15,083 nucleotides of DNA from NCBI GenBank assembly GCA_944332375.1, contig CALVJU010000127.1, positions 1 to 15,083 on the forward strand, given 5' to 3'. Each line of letters begins with the position of its first letter. Position 1 is the first letter of the stretch. The DNA comes from an uncultured Bacilli bacterium. GTDB taxonomy: Bacteria; Bacillota_I; Bacilli_A; RF39; UBA660. The notes under the pieces are model-generated. The model made no database searches. It was not told where the DNA came from and worked only from the letters and a program-made list of their open reading frames with translations. This document shows positions 1 through 7,734 of the stretch, piece after piece. Made by a program: the position numbers and the translations under genes.

Positions 1-41
1 CAACCGATACATACATTTTGATTTACTTTTACCTTTTCCAT
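1..41 (-). CDS. Ferredoxin, 4Fe-4S type (5' end only)
   Basis: Only the first 13 codons lie in the window, reading MEKVKVNQNVCIG and then a codon that begins TG. This looks like the start of a small bacterial ferredoxin, where the first cluster cysteine sits in a CIGCGxC-type motif, and the next codon fits that second Cys. Such proteins are soluble low-potential electron carriers. The start is supported by a GGTGATG ribosome-binding site just upstream and by a good promoter (57-85, minus strand). The gene is divergent from the acidic membrane-anchored protein at 142. So few residues are visible that the family call rests on the N-terminal motif alone. Confidence 0.6.
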   Translation of the reverse strand, partial: MEKVKVNQNVCIG

Positions 42-56
42 ATCATCACCAAACTC

Positions 57-85
57 ATTATACAGAAATACCAGGAAAAATACAA
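57..85 (-). promoter_or_regulatory. SigmaA-type promoter of the ferredoxin gene
   Basis: On the minus strand, a -35 TTGTAT (85-80) is followed after 17 nt by a perfect TATAAT -10 (62-57). The predicted transcript would start about 10 nt before the GGTGATG ribosome-binding site, so the leader is short. Confidence 0.65.
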
Positions 86-141
86 GGAAATGGTTTCAAA
101 AAATGTCGAATTATGATATGATAATAATACGAGGTGGTAGC

Positions 142-909
142 ATGGCTAGTCGTATGGATCGATACCGTAATCAAGATGTAGAACCTACTGGTATGAGAAC
201 AAAAAGAAATGAACATTTATATGCCAAAGTAGATGCCCCTTTAGAGTATTCTAGTGTAGAAGGTGTTGCTAGAATTGATAATACGAGTTCTGTTGATATC
301 AATAAGATTAAAGAACTTTTATTAAGAGAAGAGGAGCCAAAGAAAAAGCCACATCGCTTTCAAGAAGAAAAAAAATCATTAGAAGATACAGATCAACTTG
401 CTACGTTCAAAGAAATGGATGATAAAAATTATGATATTCGAGATATTTTAAATAAAGCGAAAAATGATCGCGGAGAAGAGGAAGATGATCGTTATCGCAA
501 TTTACAAAATACCGGATATGATCTTTTGAAAACAATGAAACTCAAAGAAGAAGAAGCACAATTTTCAGATGAAGAAATTGAACATCTTGGAGATACGACG
601 TTAAGTTTATCTTTATTTGATCAATTAGATGATGAAGAAGGGAAAAAAGAACAAGAACGTACGATTCAAAATTTATTACAAGATGATGATATGGAACCAG
701 ATGATGACGATGATTTTGAAGATGGTAATATTGATACATCTTTCTTTACTTCAAGTTTAAACTTTAGTGATGATGATTTTAGTGAAATTTCGGAAGAATT
801 AGAAAAACCAAAAAGAAAGGGTAGTTTTATATTAAAAATATTGTTATTTTTAATTATGGTTGCTCTGACTACGTTTGCAATATTCTTTCTCGCAGATTAT
901 TTAAGATAA
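142..909 (+). CDS. Acidic protein with single C-terminal membrane anchor, unknown function
   Basis: I do not recognise the family. The 255-residue protein starts best at 142, because GAGGTGG at 131-137 is well placed for it; an upstream in-frame ATG at 103 lacks such a site. Residues 1-60 are mixed polar. Residues 60-225 are highly charged and acidic, with Asp runs around 181-192 and 209-212, and are probably largely disordered. A basic patch (KPKRKG, 222-227) precedes one hydrophobic segment (about 229-251) and a tail of only a few residues. There is no N-terminal signal peptide, so the predicted topology is a cytoplasmic domain held by a C-terminal anchor. It is divergent from a ferredoxin gene and convergent with gerAB. 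A role in cell-envelope or division complexes is possible, but nothing in the sequence establishes it. Confidence 0.75.
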   Translation: MASRMDRYRNQDVEPTGMRTKRNEHLYAKVDAPLEYSSVEGVARIDNTSSVDINKIKELLLREEEPKKKPHRFQEEKKSLEDTDQLATFKEMDDKNYDIRDILNKAKNDRGEEEDDRYRNLQNTGYDLLKTMKLKEEEAQFSDEEIEHLGDTTLSLSLFDQLDDEEGKKEQERTIQNLLQDDDMEPDDDDDFEDGNIDTSFFTSSLNFSDDDFSEISEELEKPKRKGSFILKILLFLIMVALTTFAIFFLADYLR

Positions 910-944
910 AAAAGGAGAACGTATTATGGCGTTCTCTTTCGTTT
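908..944. terminator. Bidirectional intrinsic terminator
   Basis: A perfect 7-bp stem, GAGAACG (915-921) with CGTTCTC (930-936), encloses an 8-nt loop. An A-run lies to the left (908-913) and TTTCGTTTT to the right (937-945), so it can end transcription from both strands. The TAA stop of the convergent gerAB gene (926-924) lies inside the loop. Confidence 0.75.
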
Positions 945-2024
945 TAGTTGAAAGTAAGTAAGACAGGGGATCAGAAAGAAGAAAATGACTAAAAAGGCTG
1001 GAAAAACATTGGTGAGGAAAGTGAACCCTTCTGTATTGTTTGAAAATATTTTGGTACTAAGATAAGTAATAAGAATACATACAAGCACTTGGATTCCAAG
1101 AAATAGTTTATTGTTTTTTATTTGAAAAGTTCTTTTTAGTCCTTCTGTTACAAAATAAAGACAAAATGTAATAGAAATAAAGAAGTCAAAAATCCAACGA
1201 AAGGCCAGAGTACTTTCAATTCTCTCTAATATTCCAATAATATTGACTCTTTTTAGAATGTGATATTCTGGGTATTGATAGATCAATGTCATCTTAATTC
1301 CAAAAACAGCAATCGTAAAAAATAGAGCAGAGAAGGTAAATAAATGAATGAGAAAGTAACCAATTCTCCAAGATTTTTTTAATTTCATTTGGTTGGTTGT
1401 TGCAATTTCATTTTTTGGTATGATTGTAATTAGAAATAGAATTAAAGTACAATAGGCAAAATAGTGAAAGCCAGAGTTGATGATTGAGGATGTAGAATTG
1501 ACGAGTAGTGGTCTAAAGTTGTACCAGTGAACTTGTCCCATAAGTCCTAAGATACTGATAAAATATAACAAAATTGCAAAGAAGAATAAAATAGTTGCAA
1601 CTCTACTAATTCCTTTTAATCTTCTAATTAATAAATAAAATATAGGAATAATAAACATTATCGCAATAAATAAGGGTGGAGTTTGATATAAGTATTGAGA
1701 AGAAATAAAGATAATTAAATTCCAAAATACAATCACACCTAATAGAAATACAAATCCAATTAATAAGAGGTTAATTATTTTTCCTACTTTCTTTCCAAAA
1801 GCATGCATATTCAGTTCTATAATACTGAAATCAGGACGATAATCCATTAAGTATTGATATAAGAGAAAAGGAATGATTCCCATGATAACTCCTAGGATTA
1901 ATCCAAAGATACTATCTTGTTTAGAAATCTGTACTAACATTTCCATAGCAAGTCCCATAAAACAAGAACGAATTAGGAAATAGGATAAAATAGATACTTG
2001 TTCTTTATTCAGTTTTCTTTCCAT
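924..2024 (-). CDS. gerAB: Spore germination receptor permease subunit, GerAB family
   Basis: This 366-residue protein is almost entirely hydrophobic, with about ten membrane segments, as in GerAB/GerKB germination proteins of the amino acid-polyamine-organocation (APC) transporter superfamily. The N-terminus (MERKLNKEQVSILSYFLIRS) and the overall length fit that family. In characterised spore formers the B subunit sits in the inner spore membrane with the A and C subunits and helps bind the small-molecule germinant. The start is fixed by AGGAGGG a few bases upstream. It overlaps the end of gerAC by 20 bp, implying coupled translation. It is the last gene of the operon, and its stop codon lies in the terminator loop. 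The family call rests on membrane topology plus operon context; sequence alone is less diagnostic than for the A subunit. Confidence 0.88.
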   Translation of the reverse strand: MERKLNKEQVSILSYFLIRSCFMGLAMEMLVQISKQDSIFGLILGVIMGIIPFLLYQYLMDYRPDFSIIELNMHAFGKKVGKIINLLLIGFVFLLGVIVFWNLIIFISSQYLYQTPPLFIAIMFIIPIFYLLIRRLKGISRVATILFFFAILLYFISILGLMGQVHWYNFRPLLVNSTSSIINSGFHYFAYCTLILFLITIIPKNEIATTNQMKLKKSWRIGYFLIHLFTFSALFFTIAVFGIKMTLIYQYPEYHILKRVNIIGILERIESTLAFRWIFDFFISITFCLYFVTEGLKRTFQIKNNKLFLGIQVLVCILITYLSTKIFSNNTEGFTFLTNVFPAFLVIFFFLIPCLTYFQLKRKRTP

Positions 2025-3210
2025 ACATTTCCCTCCTAATCGTTTGTTCTAGTGATCCTTTGGTTTCTAAATCAATGTTCATATTGATGTTTAGTTTTAC
2101 TTTTTGAAATTCTTCTTCATTCCATTTCGATTCTACTTCTTTAAAATAATCTGGGTATTTTTGATAAAATAAATTTCCAAATCCAAATATATCTGTTTTA
2201 TAACGATTCTGCATCGCATCTATGGTATTTTGGATTTGTTTTGTCATTTTTTGTTCTAATCCAGTTTGAATTTCTTGGATGGTGTTTGGATCACTCAGAT
2301 TGGCATTGGTATTAATTTCATTAATGGCTCCTGTTGCTTTGAAAGTAATTGTTAAAATAGGAGTCTTGTCTTTTAATTCTGCTTTTCTTGTTATCTTAAA
2401 ATTAGAAAGGTGAAAAACAACTTGACTATCTTGATATTGAATTGTTTCCATCGCATATTTTGTTCTCTTATTTAAAATATTAATCATTTTACTTTCTTCT
2501 TTACTCACATATCCAATAAATTTTGTATTTCTAAAAATTGCTAGCGTATCTAGTTTTACTTTTGTTTCAGGATCTGTTGTTTTTAAGTTTTCTTGTTTTT
2601 CTCCTTTGTCTACGTCCCCATCTATTGTGATACTAGGAAGGGTTGGACTAATACCAGTAGTCAGCATAGATGCGATAAATTCACTGTAAGTAAGATCTGT
2701 TGATATGCCTTGATAAGTAGAAGCATTTTTTAAATTCATAGAAACACTTTCTGATGGATAAGACTCCAATGGAGAAGTAATTTTTAATATGTCACTTGCT
2801 TTCGCATCTTTCGCAACTGCAACATAAAAGTTCTTTCTACTTTCTGGGCTACGAATTAAGATATCAGATATCTTTTCTATTTCATTCTTGGCAATAATTT
2901 CATCGATTAGTACAATTGCGAGATGGCCAATATAAAGTTGTTTGGGACTTTCCAGATCGATGTTATAAAAAGCTTCCATGACAGAGTTTCCTTTTCCCTC
3001 ATAGACAATGGTTTGACTTTCTCCTTCTTTACTACTTGCTTCTTGTTTTTTGGAGTTTGCGACAAGAACACCGATGGTATATTCCTCATCTTGTTTATCG
3101 ATACTCATTCCTGTTACGATAGCAAGATTTTCTAATTCATGATAGTTATAACACCCTGATATACATAGTGTAATTAAGAACAGGGTGAGAATGAGACCTA
3201 GTTTCTTCAT
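2005..3210 (-). CDS. gerAC: Spore germination lipoprotein, GerAC family
   Basis: This 401-residue lipoprotein is the C subunit of a GerA-type germinant receptor. The N-terminus has basic residues, a hydrophobic stretch and a lipobox (ISGC) with Cys20 as the lipidation site. It continues into YHELENLAIVTGMSIDKQ, typical of GerAC proteins, where 'A/V-xGMSID' opens the first domain. The remaining residues are a soluble, mostly alpha/beta ectodomain anchored to the outer face of the inner spore membrane. The start at 3210 is set by GGGAGGG about 5 nt upstream and by the lipoprotein signal. The same frame stays open further upstream, but that part overlaps gerAA and has no signal sequence. It overlaps gerAA by 4 bp (ATGA arrangement) and gerAB by 20 bp. 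Confidence 0.93.
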   Translation of the reverse strand: MKKLGLILTLFLITLCISGCYNYHELENLAIVTGMSIDKQDEEYTIGVLVANSKKQEASSKEGESQTIVYEGKGNSVMEAFYNIDLESPKQLYIGHLAIVLIDEIIAKNEIEKISDILIRSPESRKNFYVAVAKDAKASDILKITSPLESYPSESVSMNLKNASTYQGISTDLTYSEFIASMLTTGISPTLPSITIDGDVDKGEKQENLKTTDPETKVKLDTLAIFRNTKFIGYVSKEESKMINILNKRTKYAMETIQYQDSQVVFHLSNFKITRKAELKDKTPILTITFKATGAINEINTNANLSDPNTIQEIQTGLEQKMTKQIQNTIDAMQNRYKTDIFGFGNLFYQKYPDYFKEVESKWNEEEFQKVKLNINMNIDLETKGSLEQTIRREMYGKKTE

Positions 3211-4676
3211 TTCTTTCCCTCCCAGCGTAATCTTGTTTGATTGGTTTTGGTTAAATAGCGCGGTCTTTTTTTGATTTTTGTTTTCTCTTTTAAGAAGAGC
3301 GCGTCGTTTTGTTCTTTTAAATAGAATGGAGCAAGTGGGGTTAGATATGGAACACCAAAGGTTTCTAAGGTAGAAAGATGGGTGATAAGTAAGATACTTG
3401 CGATGACAACACCAATCATGCCACAGATAGAAGCAAAGATAATAAAAATAAGACGCCACCAACGAAGAGCATTGACCATATCGATATCTGTGAATAGTAA
3501 ACCAGCAATCGAAGTGATGGCGACGATAATGACGGCAAAGGGACTGACAATTCCTGCATTGACTGCAGCTTCTCCTAGGACAAGTCCTCCGACGACACTA
3601 ATTGCTGTTCCCATTTTTGAGGGGACTCTGAGATCACATTCCCGTAATAGTTCAAAGGTAATACCAAGCATTACAATCTCAATCGCAGTGGGGAAAGGAA
3701 CTCCTTCTCTTTGTACAGCGACACTAATAAATAATTTATCTGGAATCATCTCAGGATTATAAGTCATAATGGCAACATAAGCAGCAGGAACAAGTAGTGT
3801 AATCAGAAACCCAAAAATTCTTAAGAAACGTGAGAAATTGACATTATATGATTTTTGATAATAATCTCCTGGCGTGTGGAAAAAGTCTGTAAATACAGTT
3901 GGAAATAGAAGAACAAATGGGGTATTTTCTACAAAGATAGCAATTTTTCCTTCTAATAAATAACCACAGACATAATCCGGTCTTTCTGTACTTAATATTT
4001 TAGGGAAAGCAGATTTTTGCGGATTTAAAAAACTGCGCAGATTTCCACTATCTAATATTCCATCAATATCTATTTCTTGTAATCGTTCTTTTAATTGTTT
4101 TACTCGTTCTTGATCTGCTACATCACTTAAGTAAGCGATATTTATTTTGGTTTTTGTTCTACGACCGACAAATAATTCTTCAAAATAGAGATTGGGATCT
4201 TTGATTCTTTTTCGTACGAGTCCTTGATTGACTACGATATTTTCAGTAAAGCTATCCTTAGGACCACGTAGAGAAGTTTCGGTGTTGGATTCTTGGATTC
4301 CACGGTCGAGTGTACTTTTTGTCTCAACGACAATGGCTTTTTCAGTTCCATCTACAAGGATTGCAGTAAAACCATTTACTAAGTGATAGAATAAATCTTC
4401 ATAACTGGTAATTTCTTTGATGGTACCATTGTATAAATGGTGGAATAAAACTTGAAATAAATCCTTTTGTGGAATCTTTTCTTCTTCTAATAATTCCATA
4501 ATACTGTGAATTAAAATATCACTGATTTTATCATCACTACTGACACTTTGTAGAAATAAAATACCTATTTCCAATCCATTTTGATTAATTTTTCTTGTCT
4601 TAATATCACTACTTTTCCCATTCATTTCTTGTACTTTAGAAAATATTTGGTCTATGTTTTTATCAATTTTATTCAT
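3207..4676 (-). CDS. gerAA: Spore germination receptor subunit, GerAA/SpoVAF family
   Basis: The 489-residue A subunit has a large hydrophilic N-terminal domain (about 1-280) and a C-terminal part with roughly five membrane segments (about 283-435). Family-typical features include RGPKDSFTEN (137-146), LLFPTVFTDFFHTPGDYY (256-273), the LRE/VPSKMG region (344-355) and VGGLVLGEAAVNAGIVSP (362-379). In Bacillus, GerAA proteins form the core of the germinant receptor and may act as an ion channel. Two ATGs lie two codons apart at 4682 and 4676. I choose 4676, because the GAGGG at the leader directly abuts the first ATG and is properly spaced only for the second. It is the first gene of the operon, followed by gerAC with a 4-bp overlap. 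The order A-C-B differs from the Bacillus subtilis A-B-C order. Confidence 0.95.
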   Translation of the reverse strand: MNKIDKNIDQIFSKVQEMNGKSSDIKTRKINQNGLEIGILFLQSVSSDDKISDILIHSIMELLEEEKIPQKDLFQVLFHHLYNGTIKEITSYEDLFYHLVNGFTAILVDGTEKAIVVETKSTLDRGIQESNTETSLRGPKDSFTENIVVNQGLVRKRIKDPNLYFEELFVGRRTKTKINIAYLSDVADQERVKQLKERLQEIDIDGILDSGNLRSFLNPQKSAFPKILSTERPDYVCGYLLEGKIAIFVENTPFVLLFPTVFTDFFHTPGDYYQKSYNVNFSRFLRIFGFLITLLVPAAYVAIMTYNPEMIPDKLFISVAVQREGVPFPTAIEIVMLGITFELLRECDLRVPSKMGTAISVVGGLVLGEAAVNAGIVSPFAVIIVAITSIAGLLFTDIDMVNALRWWRLIFIIFASICGMIGVVIASILLITHLSTLETFGVPYLTPLAPFYLKEQNDALFLKEKTKIKKRPRYLTKTNQTRLRWEGKK

Positions 4677-4751
4677 AAGCATCCCTCTATGTTATTGTGA
4701 TCAAAAATGTGGAAAATATTTCTAAAATAGAAAAAAGTTTCTGATTCATGG

Positions 4752-4757
4752 TAAAAT
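4752..4757 (+). promoter_or_regulatory. Possible extended -10 promoter of the RlmCD-type gene
   Basis: TAAAAT at 4752-4757 is preceded by TGG at 4749-4751, giving an extended -10 (TGnTAAAAT). There is no recognisable -35. The predicted start site is only about 12 nt before the initiation codon, so the leader would be nearly absent, which lowers confidence. Confidence 0.4.
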
Positions 4758-4774
4758 AGTTGTGAGGGATGTGT

Positions 4775-5995
4775 ATGGAGTTTCAAGTAGAAATTGTAAG
4801 ATTAGATGATCGAGGAAGAGGAATTGGATATCTAAATGGGAAGATTGTGTTTGTCGAAGATGCGTTGCCACAGGAACTTGTTCGTGTGAAAATGACTAGA
4901 GAGAAAAAGAAATATTGTGAGGCTAAAGTCGTAGAAAGACTTGTGACAAGTAAAGAACGTGTGATACCAGAGTGTCGTTATTATGGAACTTGTGGTGGTT
5001 GTAACTTGATGCATTTATCTTATTCCAAACAATTAGAATATAAAAAGAAAAAGGGAATACAGTTATTTCAAAAGTTTGCTGGGGTGGAATTAGAAGATGT
5101 AGAGATTATCTCTAGTGAACCATTCTATTACCGAAATAAAGTCGTTGTTCATGTTGAACATGGTAAAATGGGTTATTATCAAAAAGAGAGTCATCAGTTT
5201 GTGGAAATTGATCACTGTTTGTTATTACATCCAAAAATAAACCAGTTATTCACAGAATTAAAAGGGGCAAGTTTTTTAAATTCTGTGGAAAACATCATGA
5301 TTCGTACGTTTCAAGATGGATTAGAGACACAAATTGTATTTTATCCACAGGAAAACTTGGATCACGAAGAAATTATCCACAGGATAAAACATTTGGTAAC
5401 ATCGATTTATGTGGATCATACTTGTATTTATGGAAATGACGAAATATTAGAAAAAATTGGGGATAGGAATTATTTGGTAAGACCGGAATCTTTTTTTCAA
5501 GTGAATACGAAGACGACGAAAAAGTTATATGATCAAGTCAAAGAGAAATTAGAACCGAGTGAGAAGGATGTTGTATTAGATCTTTATTGTGGGGCAGGAA
5601 CGATTGGACTTTACATTGCTCCATATATCAAGCATGTGTATGGTGTAGAGATTGTAAAAGAAGCTGTTATGAGTGCGAAAAAGAATCAGGAGATCAATCG
5701 TACTAGGAATATAGAATTCTATGTAGGAGATACCAAAACAATCTTAGGGGAATTCCATTTACAGGCGAATAAAGTCATTGTTGATCCACCACGTAGTGGA
5801 CTAGATCAAAAGACCAAGGAATATCTTCTAAAACTTGTTCCAGAGAGAATCATTTATGTTTCTTGTGATCCAGTTACCCTTACTCGTGATATCAAAGATC
5901 TATCTTCAAAATATGAATTAAAAACAATAACATTTGTCGATATGTTTCCAAATACAGAACACGTTGAATGTGTGTGCTTGTTAAATAGACGTTAA
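4775..5995 (+). CDS. rlmCD: 23S rRNA (uracil-5-)-methyltransferase, RlmCD/RlmD-like (TrmA family)
   Basis: This 406-residue enzyme would methylate C5 of uridine in 23S rRNA using S-adenosylmethionine. An N-terminal TRAM domain (1-60) is followed by iron-sulfur cluster cysteines Cys67, Cys73 and Cys76 (C-x5-CGGC) and Cys148. The SAM-binding Rossmann core carries FFQVN (240-244) and DLYCGAGTIGLY (269-280). DPPRSGL (337-343) and SCDPVTLTRD (363-372) complete the active site, with Cys364 the expected nucleophile and Glu398 in HVE the expected general base. All key residues are present, so it should be active. The start at 4775 is chosen over 4769 because the GAGGG directly abuts the first ATG. 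Whether it acts like RlmCD (two uridines, Gram-positive) or RlmD (one) cannot be told from sequence alone. It is monocistronic and divergent from gerAA. Confidence 0.93.
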   Translation: MEFQVEIVRLDDRGRGIGYLNGKIVFVEDALPQELVRVKMTREKKKYCEAKVVERLVTSKERVIPECRYYGTCGGCNLMHLSYSKQLEYKKKKGIQLFQKFAGVELEDVEIISSEPFYYRNKVVVHVEHGKMGYYQKESHQFVEIDHCLLLHPKINQLFTELKGASFLNSVENIMIRTFQDGLETQIVFYPQENLDHEEIIHRIKHLVTSIYVDHTCIYGNDEILEKIGDRNYLVRPESFFQVNTKTTKKLYDQVKEKLEPSEKDVVLDLYCGAGTIGLYIAPYIKHVYGVEIVKEAVMSAKKNQEINRTRNIEFYVGDTKTILGEFHLQANKVIVDPPRSGLDQKTKEYLLKLVPERIIYVSCDPVTLTRDIKDLSSKYELKTITFVDMFPNTEHVECVCLLNRR

Positions 5996-6067
5996 ACTTC
6001 TCTTTACAGTGCAGTTTACAAAAAGGAATAAAATATTTTCTAATTGCAATAAAAATATAGATAATTA

Positions 6068-6076
6068 TGTTACAAT
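6068..6076 (+). promoter_or_regulatory. Extended -10 promoter of the leucine-rich-repeat gene
   Basis: TGTTACAAT reads as TGn followed by the -10 hexamer TACAAT. A TTGCAA at 6044-6049 is too far upstream (21 nt) to be an ideal -35. A GGGAG ribosome-binding site at 6091-6095 lies about 12 nt before the ATG at 6108. Confidence 0.5.
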
Positions 6077-6107
6077 AAATTTGAAGAGTAGGGAGAATGA
6101 GTAATTT

Positions 6108-7454
6108 ATGAAGTGGAGATATTTTATTCTATTTTTAGGAGTAATGTTGTTTGTTATACCAACAGATGTATCTGCAGCACCAGCAAATTCAGATTTTAAA
6201 GATGATGCTTTTTATGGCTGTGTCATTGATGCTTTAAATGAAAGTAATATTGATGGAAAAAATGGTCGAGGCTATGATTATGTTGCGACTGATTCAGAGC
6301 TTTCACAGTTGGATAGTCTTTCATGCTTGGAAAAAAACGTGACAGATGTAACGGGATTGGAAAAAATGATAAATTTACAAGGATTATATTTAAGCGATAA
6401 CGACATCAGCAAAATTGATTTGAGCCATAACGTGAATTTAGAAGAAGTATCTTTAGACCGTAACCAAATTAGAGAGATTGATTTAAGCCATAATGTGCGA
6501 TTAGTAACATTAGATGTATGGAGCAATCAACTGAGTGAAATAGATTTAAGACATAACGTAAATTTAGAAGAAGTATCTTTAGACCGTAACCAAATTAGTG
6601 AGATTGATGTAAGCCATAATGTGGGATTAGTAACATTAAGTGTATGGCACAATCAATTGAGTAAAATAGATTTAAGCCATAATAGAAATTTAAGAGAATT
6701 AACTTTATCTGATAATCAAATCAGTAAAATTGATTTGAGTAATAACACATCATTAGAATATTTATCATTAGGTGATAATCATATTACATTTATTGATATT
6801 TCTATGTTAAGGAATTTACGCAATTTTTATGCTAGCGGTAACCAAATTACGGAAATGAAATTAGATCTTAATCAAAGCATAAAAATATTTTCTATAAGCA
6901 ATAATTTGATAAAAGATCTTCAAATTCCGTATAGCGTTGAATCAGTTGAGGTATTTGGAAATCCTGTAGAAGTATATGACTTTACAAAACTAGAAAATTT
7001 AAAAAGGATAGCTTATGCATATGAAACCGAAAATGTTCCAACAGTTTTACTACCAGTTAATCGAACGTATGAACTATGGAGGCATGTAGACTCTACTATT
7101 TTAAATACTTTATTTCATTCTTCTGAATCTGATGTTGTTTCGATTGTTGATCAAGATGGGGATTATTACCTCAAAACGTTGTCAAATGGAAGCAGTCTTG
7201 TTACAACAAACCATCCTTATGTCGAGCCTTCTACATTCCAAATGAATATAAAAGTAGAAGGAACAAAAGATGATACAGTCCATGATGGGGATATAGATCA
7301 ATCATCACCCGATTCTGTTATAGAAGAAACAATAGAAAATCCAGAAACAGGAATTCGTACAAAAGATATCTTTGTGTCTAGTATTGTCATGTTGATTATC
7401 GGTGGTGTTGCTTATATGAAATTAAAGAAATTGTCTAAGTTTAAGAGTATGTAA
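6108..7454 (+). CDS. Secreted leucine-rich-repeat protein with NPETG wall-anchor-like tail
   Basis: A 448-residue predicted surface protein, internalin-like in architecture. Residues 1-23 form a signal peptide with likely cleavage after VSA. Residues 31-80 form a cap-like region containing two cysteines (38, 73). About 8-9 leucine-rich repeats of 21 residues run from about 84 to 275, with the pattern LxxLxLxxNxIxxIDLSHN. Residues 275-400 are a non-repeat region that may be beta-rich. The C-terminus has NPETG (411-415), a hydrophobic stretch (about 420-436) and a basic tail, which is the layout of a sortase sorting signal with Asn in place of Leu of LPXTG. Such proteins often bind host or bacterial surface ligands, but no ligand can be named here. 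No sortase is in the window. Near-identical 126-bp DNA repeats lie inside the gene, and its last codons recur at 8386. Confidence 0.9.
   Translation: MKWRYFILFLGVMLFVIPTDVSAAPANSDFKDDAFYGCVIDALNESNIDGKNGRGYDYVATDSELSQLDSLSCLEKNVTDVTGLEKMINLQGLYLSDNDISKIDLSHNVNLEEVSLDRNQIREIDLSHNVRLVTLDVWSNQLSEIDLRHNVNLEEVSLDRNQISEIDVSHNVGLVTLSVWHNQLSKIDLSHNRNLRELTLSDNQISKIDLSNNTSLEYLSLGDNHITFIDISMLRNLRNFYASGNQITEMKLDLNQSIKIFSISNNLIKDLQIPYSVESVEVFGNPVEVYDFTKLENLKRIAYAYETENVPTVLLPVNRTYELWRHVDSTILNTLFHSSESDVVSIVDQDGDYYLKTLSNGSSLVTTNHPYVEPSTFQMNIKVEGTKDDTVHDGDIDQSSPDSVIEETIENPETGIRTKDIFVSSIVMLIIGGVAYMKLKKLSKFKSM
6426..6677 (+). repeat. Tandem 126-bp duplication within the leucine-rich-repeat gene
   Basis: Two adjacent units, 6426-6551 and 6552-6677, each encode 42 residues (two leucine-rich repeats). 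They differ at few positions; for example, a 29-nt stretch around 'gaagaagtatctttagacc' is identical in both. The unit length is a multiple of three, so the frame is kept. A third, more diverged start follows at 6678. Confidence 0.85.
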
Positions 7455-7551
7455 TTAGAATGGAAAGTGTTGACCTTTGATTAAGGGGTAACACTTTTTT
7501 GTATGAACGTACCTGATTGTTACCAAATGATGAACTTTTATGGATGATTTG
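7429..7551 (+). repeat. Direct repeat, left copy (123 bp)
   Basis: This copy covers the last seven codons and stop of the leucine-rich-repeat gene, its terminator and about 50 bp beyond. It matches 8386-8508 at 119 of 123 positions with no gaps (constant offset 957). Besides the terminator stem it contains GGTAACA (7487-7493) and a complementary TGTTACC (7518-7524), which are also present in the other copy. Confidence 0.93.
7464..7500 (+). terminator. Intrinsic terminator of the leucine-rich-repeat gene
   Basis: AAGTGTT and ACC (one bulged G between them, 7465-7475) pair with GGTAACACTT (7487-7496), and a run of Ts ends at 7500. The stem is ten base pairs with an 11-nt loop. It starts about 10 nt after the stop codon. 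Confidence 0.8.
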
Positions 7552-7646
7552 TCCTTACTGATTTTGATACTAACATTTATATTTTTAATGACAATGTGAA
7601 TGATAAGAAAATGATCAAATGAATATATGGAACAATAATAATACAC

Positions 7647-7662
7647 AATATTATATAATATT
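7647..7662. promoter_or_regulatory. 16-bp perfect palindrome upstream of the antitoxin gene
   Basis: AATATTATATAATATT is its own reverse complement. It lies 20 nt upstream of the -35 of the toxin-antitoxin promoter. RelB/DinJ-type antitoxins commonly repress their own operon through palindromic operators, so an operator role is possible. The composition is purely A and T, so chance is also plausible. Confidence 0.3.
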
Positions 7663-7681
7663 ACAATAACGGTACATTGTA

Positions 7682-7711
7682 TTGGCAACAGTGCAATCAT
7701 CGCTGTATAAT
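7682..7711 (+). promoter_or_regulatory. SigmaA-type promoter of the toxin-antitoxin operon
   Basis: TTGGCA (7682-7687), an 18-nt spacer and a perfect TATAAT (7706-7711). The leader continues to a strong GGAGG ribosome-binding site (7724-7728) six bases before the ATG at 7735. Confidence 0.75.
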
Positions 7712-7734
7712 AAATATAGAAACGGAGGGATATT

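Noticed and set aside
3211..3462. 84-residue N-terminal extension of the GerAC frame
   Set aside because: It lies wholly inside gerAA, has no ribosome-binding site, and would bury the lipoprotein signal. The ATG at 3210 has a strong site and a lipobox.
4683..4774. SigmaG-type promoter for the gerA operon
   Set aside because: A TGAAT-like element exists on the minus strand (about 4743-4748), but no CATAnTA -10 at the right spacing was found, so it is not claimed.
5996..6040. Terminator after the rRNA methylase
   Set aside because: A weak pairing of GTTAAAC with GTTTAC lacks a following T-run.
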